From Geomonas propionica (GTDB lineage: Bacteria > Desulfobacterota > Desulfuromonadia > Geobacterales > Geobacteraceae): a DNA stretch of 64,000 bases. Shown piece after piece: positions 61,799-64,000 of the stretch (the stretch's first letter is position 1; each line of letters starts with the position of its first letter). The translations under genes were made by a program, and so were the position numbers. The DNA lies in NCBI RefSeq assembly GCF_016458235.1, contig NZ_JAEMHK010000002.1:186001-250000 (forward strand), in the 5' to 3' direction. A model generated the notes under the pieces. It did no database searches, was not told the DNA's origin, and saw only the letters and a list, made by a program, of their open reading frames with translations.

Positions 61799-62682
61799 CA
61801 GCTCTCCACCTTCAGCCAGGAAGCCGGCAGCAGGTCCGCCGTGTCGATGGAGGGGTCGTTGAACCACCGCGCCGGGGCGATCACGACCTTGCCGGGATGC
61901 TCACCGAGCCAGGCTCCCCACCAGCTGAAAGAGCTGTTAGCCGTGATGTGGTGCTGACAGCTGCTCATGAGCCTGAGATCCTCGTGGGGCTGGTCCGGGC
62001 TGTTATGCTCGACCACTGTCATGGGGTGCGGAATGGCGAAATGGTCGCGCACCCAGCCCGGATCGTCCGAAAAGACGAAGAAGTGCGGCTGAGACACCCG
62101 CGCGGCTATCATCGCGACCGCTTCTTGGTAGTAGCGCTCGCTGCAGGACCCGTGCTTGGCCGCTATCCTGCGGTTGGTCAGGTAGTCGCCGCGCCTGATA
62201 TGCAGCGAAACCGACTGGCACCCGGTTATCTGCCGCAGCACCTCGCCGTTACTGCCGGCAGGCGGCGAAGGAAGCGTGAAATCGCGACGCAGCACGGAAA
62301 CAGCGTCGACAAAGTACTTTTCGCTTTGCCAGTAGCCGTCCAGGCAGACGTCGTCGCCCAGTTCCAGGATGGCAGGGTCAAAGCGGAAACCGCGCTCCCG
62401 GATGTGGGTCTGCCGGTAGCCCGGCTTGATGGTTTGCCACAGACGGCCGCCCCACCACCCCGACTTTTGCCACAGTCTCCGGCTTTCCTCCGGGGTGGCC
62501 AGGGCGGCCTTGATGGGAAAAGGCGCGAGCGCGTAGGCGCGCGGTGTTATGCCCGGCTCCGTATTGGACAGGCGCGAGAGGTCCAGTTTCAGGGAGACGC
62601 CAAGGCGGAAAGCGAGCCGGCGTCCAGCCGCGTACTGAAACATCTGGTTCCCCATGCCGCCCTGCAGGTAGACGATGATCAT
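61798..62682 (-). CDS. Family 11 alpha-1,2-fucosyltransferase-like glycosyltransferase
   Basis: A 294-residue GT11 enzyme. The start IIVYLQGGMGNQMFQYAAGR is the family hallmark, and SLHIRRGDYLTN carries the HxRRxD motif near residue 160. FFVFSDDPGWVRDHF and ITANSSFSWWGAWLG complete the family features. It probably adds L-fucose from GDP-fucose to a galactose of a surface glycan. No GDP-fucose synthesis genes are in the window. Its stop overlaps the next gene's start by one base. Confidence 0.92.
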   Translation of the reverse strand: MIIVYLQGGMGNQMFQYAAGRRLAFRLGVSLKLDLSRLSNTEPGITPRAYALAPFPIKAALATPEESRRLWQKSGWWGGRLWQTIKPGYRQTHIRERGFRFDPAILELGDDVCLDGYWQSEKYFVDAVSVLRRDFTLPSPPAGSNGEVLRQITGCQSVSLHIRRGDYLTNRRIAAKHGSCSERYYQEAVAMIAARVSQPHFFVFSDDPGWVRDHFAIPHPMTVVEHNSPDQPHEDLRLMSSCQHHITANSSFSWWGAWLGEHPGKVVIAPARWFNDPSIDTADLLPASWLKVES

Positions 62683-62695
62683 AGCGGTCGCCTGC

Positions 62696-63391
62696 TCACC
62701 TTTTAACGCCCCGCACGTGGCAGCCGTAGTGCAGCAGTTCCGAGGAGCCGCGGTCGTCGCGGCAAAAGCGCGCCAGCATGTGCAGCACCACGCGCACGGA
62801 CAGCAGTTCCCAAAGCCGTGGGCGCTTGCCGACGTACAGGTCCGCCACGGTGGGGATGCGGCGCACCTCCTGGGCGAGGTATTCGAAGTAGTTGCCGTTC
62901 TCGACCAGTTCGACTATTTCGAAGCCGCAGGCGTCAAGGTGGGTCCGGTAGAAATAGCGGCTGAAGCCACTGTAAAAGTGATAGGGCGCGAAATGGGTCA
63001 GGCTGCAAAAGGGGGCGGTCAGGATCAGGGTTCCCCCTTTTTTTAGCAGGCGGCTGAACTCCCTCAGCGCGGCCAACGGGTCGGGGAGGTGTTCGAACAC
63101 CTCGACACACATGATGGCGTCAAACGATGCGTCGGGTTCGGGAATGGAGGTGATGTCGCTGACGATATCGAGCCTGCTCTGGTCCCAGACGACCGTCTGC
63201 AGCCCCTTGGCGTCTCCCTTGCCGTCGTACTGGGCGAAGTCCTGGGCGACGTAGTCCAGGTGGCTGCAGAATCTCCTGTACCCCTGTTCGCCCGCACCGG
63301 CGTCAAGAATCCTCGACCCGGCAGGTATCGCTGACAAAGCGGCCTCAAGCCATTTTTCGCGCGTATGCAGGTTGGTGGTCCCGACTGTCAT
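62696..63391 (-). CDS. Class I SAM-dependent methyltransferase
   Basis: A 231-residue methyltransferase. Motif I is ILDAGAGEQGYRRFCSHLDY near residue 30, then DIVSDITSIPEPDASFDAIM and CVEVFEHLPDPLAALREFSR, followed by GGTLILTAPFCSLTHFAPYH. The ATG at 63391 overlaps the stop of the next gene upstream (ATGA), with AGGAAG as ribosome site; the longer open frame is ignored. It is the fourth methyltransferase in the cluster. Substrate unknown. Confidence 0.87.
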   Translation of the reverse strand: MTVGTTNLHTREKWLEAALSAIPAGSRILDAGAGEQGYRRFCSHLDYVAQDFAQYDGKGDAKGLQTVVWDQSRLDIVSDITSIPEPDASFDAIMCVEVFEHLPDPLAALREFSRLLKKGGTLILTAPFCSLTHFAPYHFYSGFSRYFYRTHLDACGFEIVELVENGNYFEYLAQEVRRIPTVADLYVGKRPRLWELLSVRVVLHMLARFCRDDRGSSELLHYGCHVRGVKR

Positions 63392-64000
63392 TTTCTTCCT
63401 ATTAATGATCTCATTTTGGCCTTGAGACGGTCGAACCGGGTTGGGTAAAATTCGGGCATTGTCATCCATGCATCGCAGGACCGGCATGGTTCTCCGGTAA
63501 TAGCCCGTTGAGCGTGCTGTTCTCTCATATTCCTAACCTGCGCATTCCAGATCTCCCGCAACGGCTTTTCGTGGACAGATGGGAGTTTTGATAGCAACTG
63601 GTAATCATGGCAGCAGAAAACGACATTGCCTTCAGCTGATAGCACCAGCGCTGTCCATAAGAAGTGGCATGGATATCTGTGGGACTTTGAACCCGTCAGG
63701 CTTCTCCGTATGCCAAACCGTTCAGGCAGCGGTAATTTCCCGGCCCAGTCGTCGATGGGGATAAAACTCACCGGGATATTCCTCTGGCTCCAGAATGACT
63801 CGATCTGCTCCAGATCGGGAAAGGTCAGATCCGACACAATACAGTCGACCCTTACATTGCATCTGCCATTGAGAACCTTGTTCAAACGGGAAAACTCGAG
63901 GATATTGGCAAGAACCTGATCGTAATTGGCTCCGACACGTATCTTCTCATAGGTCTCTTTTGCACAACCGTCAAAGGAGAATATGATCTCCGCAAGACCG
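63388..64000 (-). CDS. Radical SAM/SPASM domain protein (5' end outside the window)
   Basis: Only the C-terminal part is visible, 204 codons reading in from the window edge. The first stretch, GLAEIIFSFDGCAKETYEKI then RVGANYDQVL, is typical of the C-terminal half of the radical SAM barrel. The SPASM-like cysteines follow: YPCHFLWTALVLSAEGNVVF then CCHDYQ and EPCRSCDAWM, which would bind an auxiliary iron-sulphur cluster. The radical SAM CxxxCxxC motif should lie beyond 64000. It starts the cotranscribed glycan cluster as seen here, so it may modify a sugar or a peptide. Confidence 0.85.
   Translation of the reverse strand, partial: GLAEIIFSFDGCAKETYEKIRVGANYDQVLANILEFSRLNKVLNGRCNVRVDCIVSDLTFPDLEQIESFWSQRNIPVSFIPIDDWAGKLPLPERFGIRRSLTGSKSHRYPCHFLWTALVLSAEGNVVFCCHDYQLLSKLPSVHEKPLREIWNAQVRNMREQHAQRAITGEPCRSCDAWMTMPEFYPTRFDRLKAKMRSLIGRK

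Overview
The window looks like a chromosomal segment of a Geobacteraceae bacterium (Desulfuromonadota; Geobacter/Geomonas/Citrifermentans type). The signs are about 60% GC, a multihaem-type cytochrome c inside a membrane nitrate reductase operon, a complete Tad/Flp pilus locus, sigma-54 activators, an organomercurial lyase, and families of C/G-rich palindromic repeats between genes. No rRNA, tRNA, CRISPR array, transposase or prophage was seen. All functions are inferred from sequence motifs read by eye.

Layout. 0-5 kb: ferritin, a glycosyltransferase/methyltransferase pair, a slipin, and an orphan NtrC-type response regulator. 5-8.2 kb: a membrane-anchored zinc-ribbon protein followed by merB, then small stress or modification enzymes. 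8.2-13.6 kb: a large secreted M6-type metalloprotease behind a very good sigma-54 promoter, an 18-copy 21-bp minisatellite, and small secreted or hypothetical proteins. 13.7-21.3 kb: a TolA/TonB-like coiled-coil giant and polytopic membrane proteins with glycosyltransferases. 21.3-34.3 kb: the Tad/Flp pilus locus, all on the minus strand. Its order is two Flp pilins, TadE, CpaB, secretin, TadG, TadZ, TadA, TadB, TadC, a 27-residue peptide, a lipoprotein, an outer-membrane barrel and a DUF192 protein. A PilZ/sigma-54 activator lies just upstream.

34.4-39.4 kb: an unusual MshEN-like/AAA+ ATPase, a short protein, and what appears to be a decayed extracellular contractile injection system (eCIS) locus: a broken DUF4255 gene, an orphan 209-residue protein and an eCIS-type AAA+ ATPase. 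39.5-51.5 kb: moeA followed by the nitrate respiration operon (dihaem cytochrome, narG, narH, narJ, narI, narK) behind an FNR/HcpR-like box. narG carries a one-base frameshift in a G7 tract at its extreme 3' end, and a 26-bp inverted repeat sits between narG and narH. 51.5-55.2 kb: a DUF559 nuclease gene bracketed by inverted palindromic repeats, uppP, and a hemerythrin-like protein behind a perfect TTGAC-N4-GTCAA palindrome. 55.2-64 kb: a tightly coupled glycan cluster of five glycosyltransferases and four methyltransferases, ending in a radical SAM/SPASM gene that runs off the window.

The genes group into anaerobic nitrate respiration (MoeA supplies the cofactor, the Nar complex reduces, NarK transports), adhesion and pilus assembly with possible c-di-GMP control, surface glycan synthesis (with UppP recycling undecaprenyl carrier), and metal or radical stress defence (ferritin, MerB, hemerythrin). 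The most unusual items are the REP-bracketed DUF559 gene, the eCIS remnant, the merB/zinc-ribbon pair, the narG frameshift and the minisatellite.
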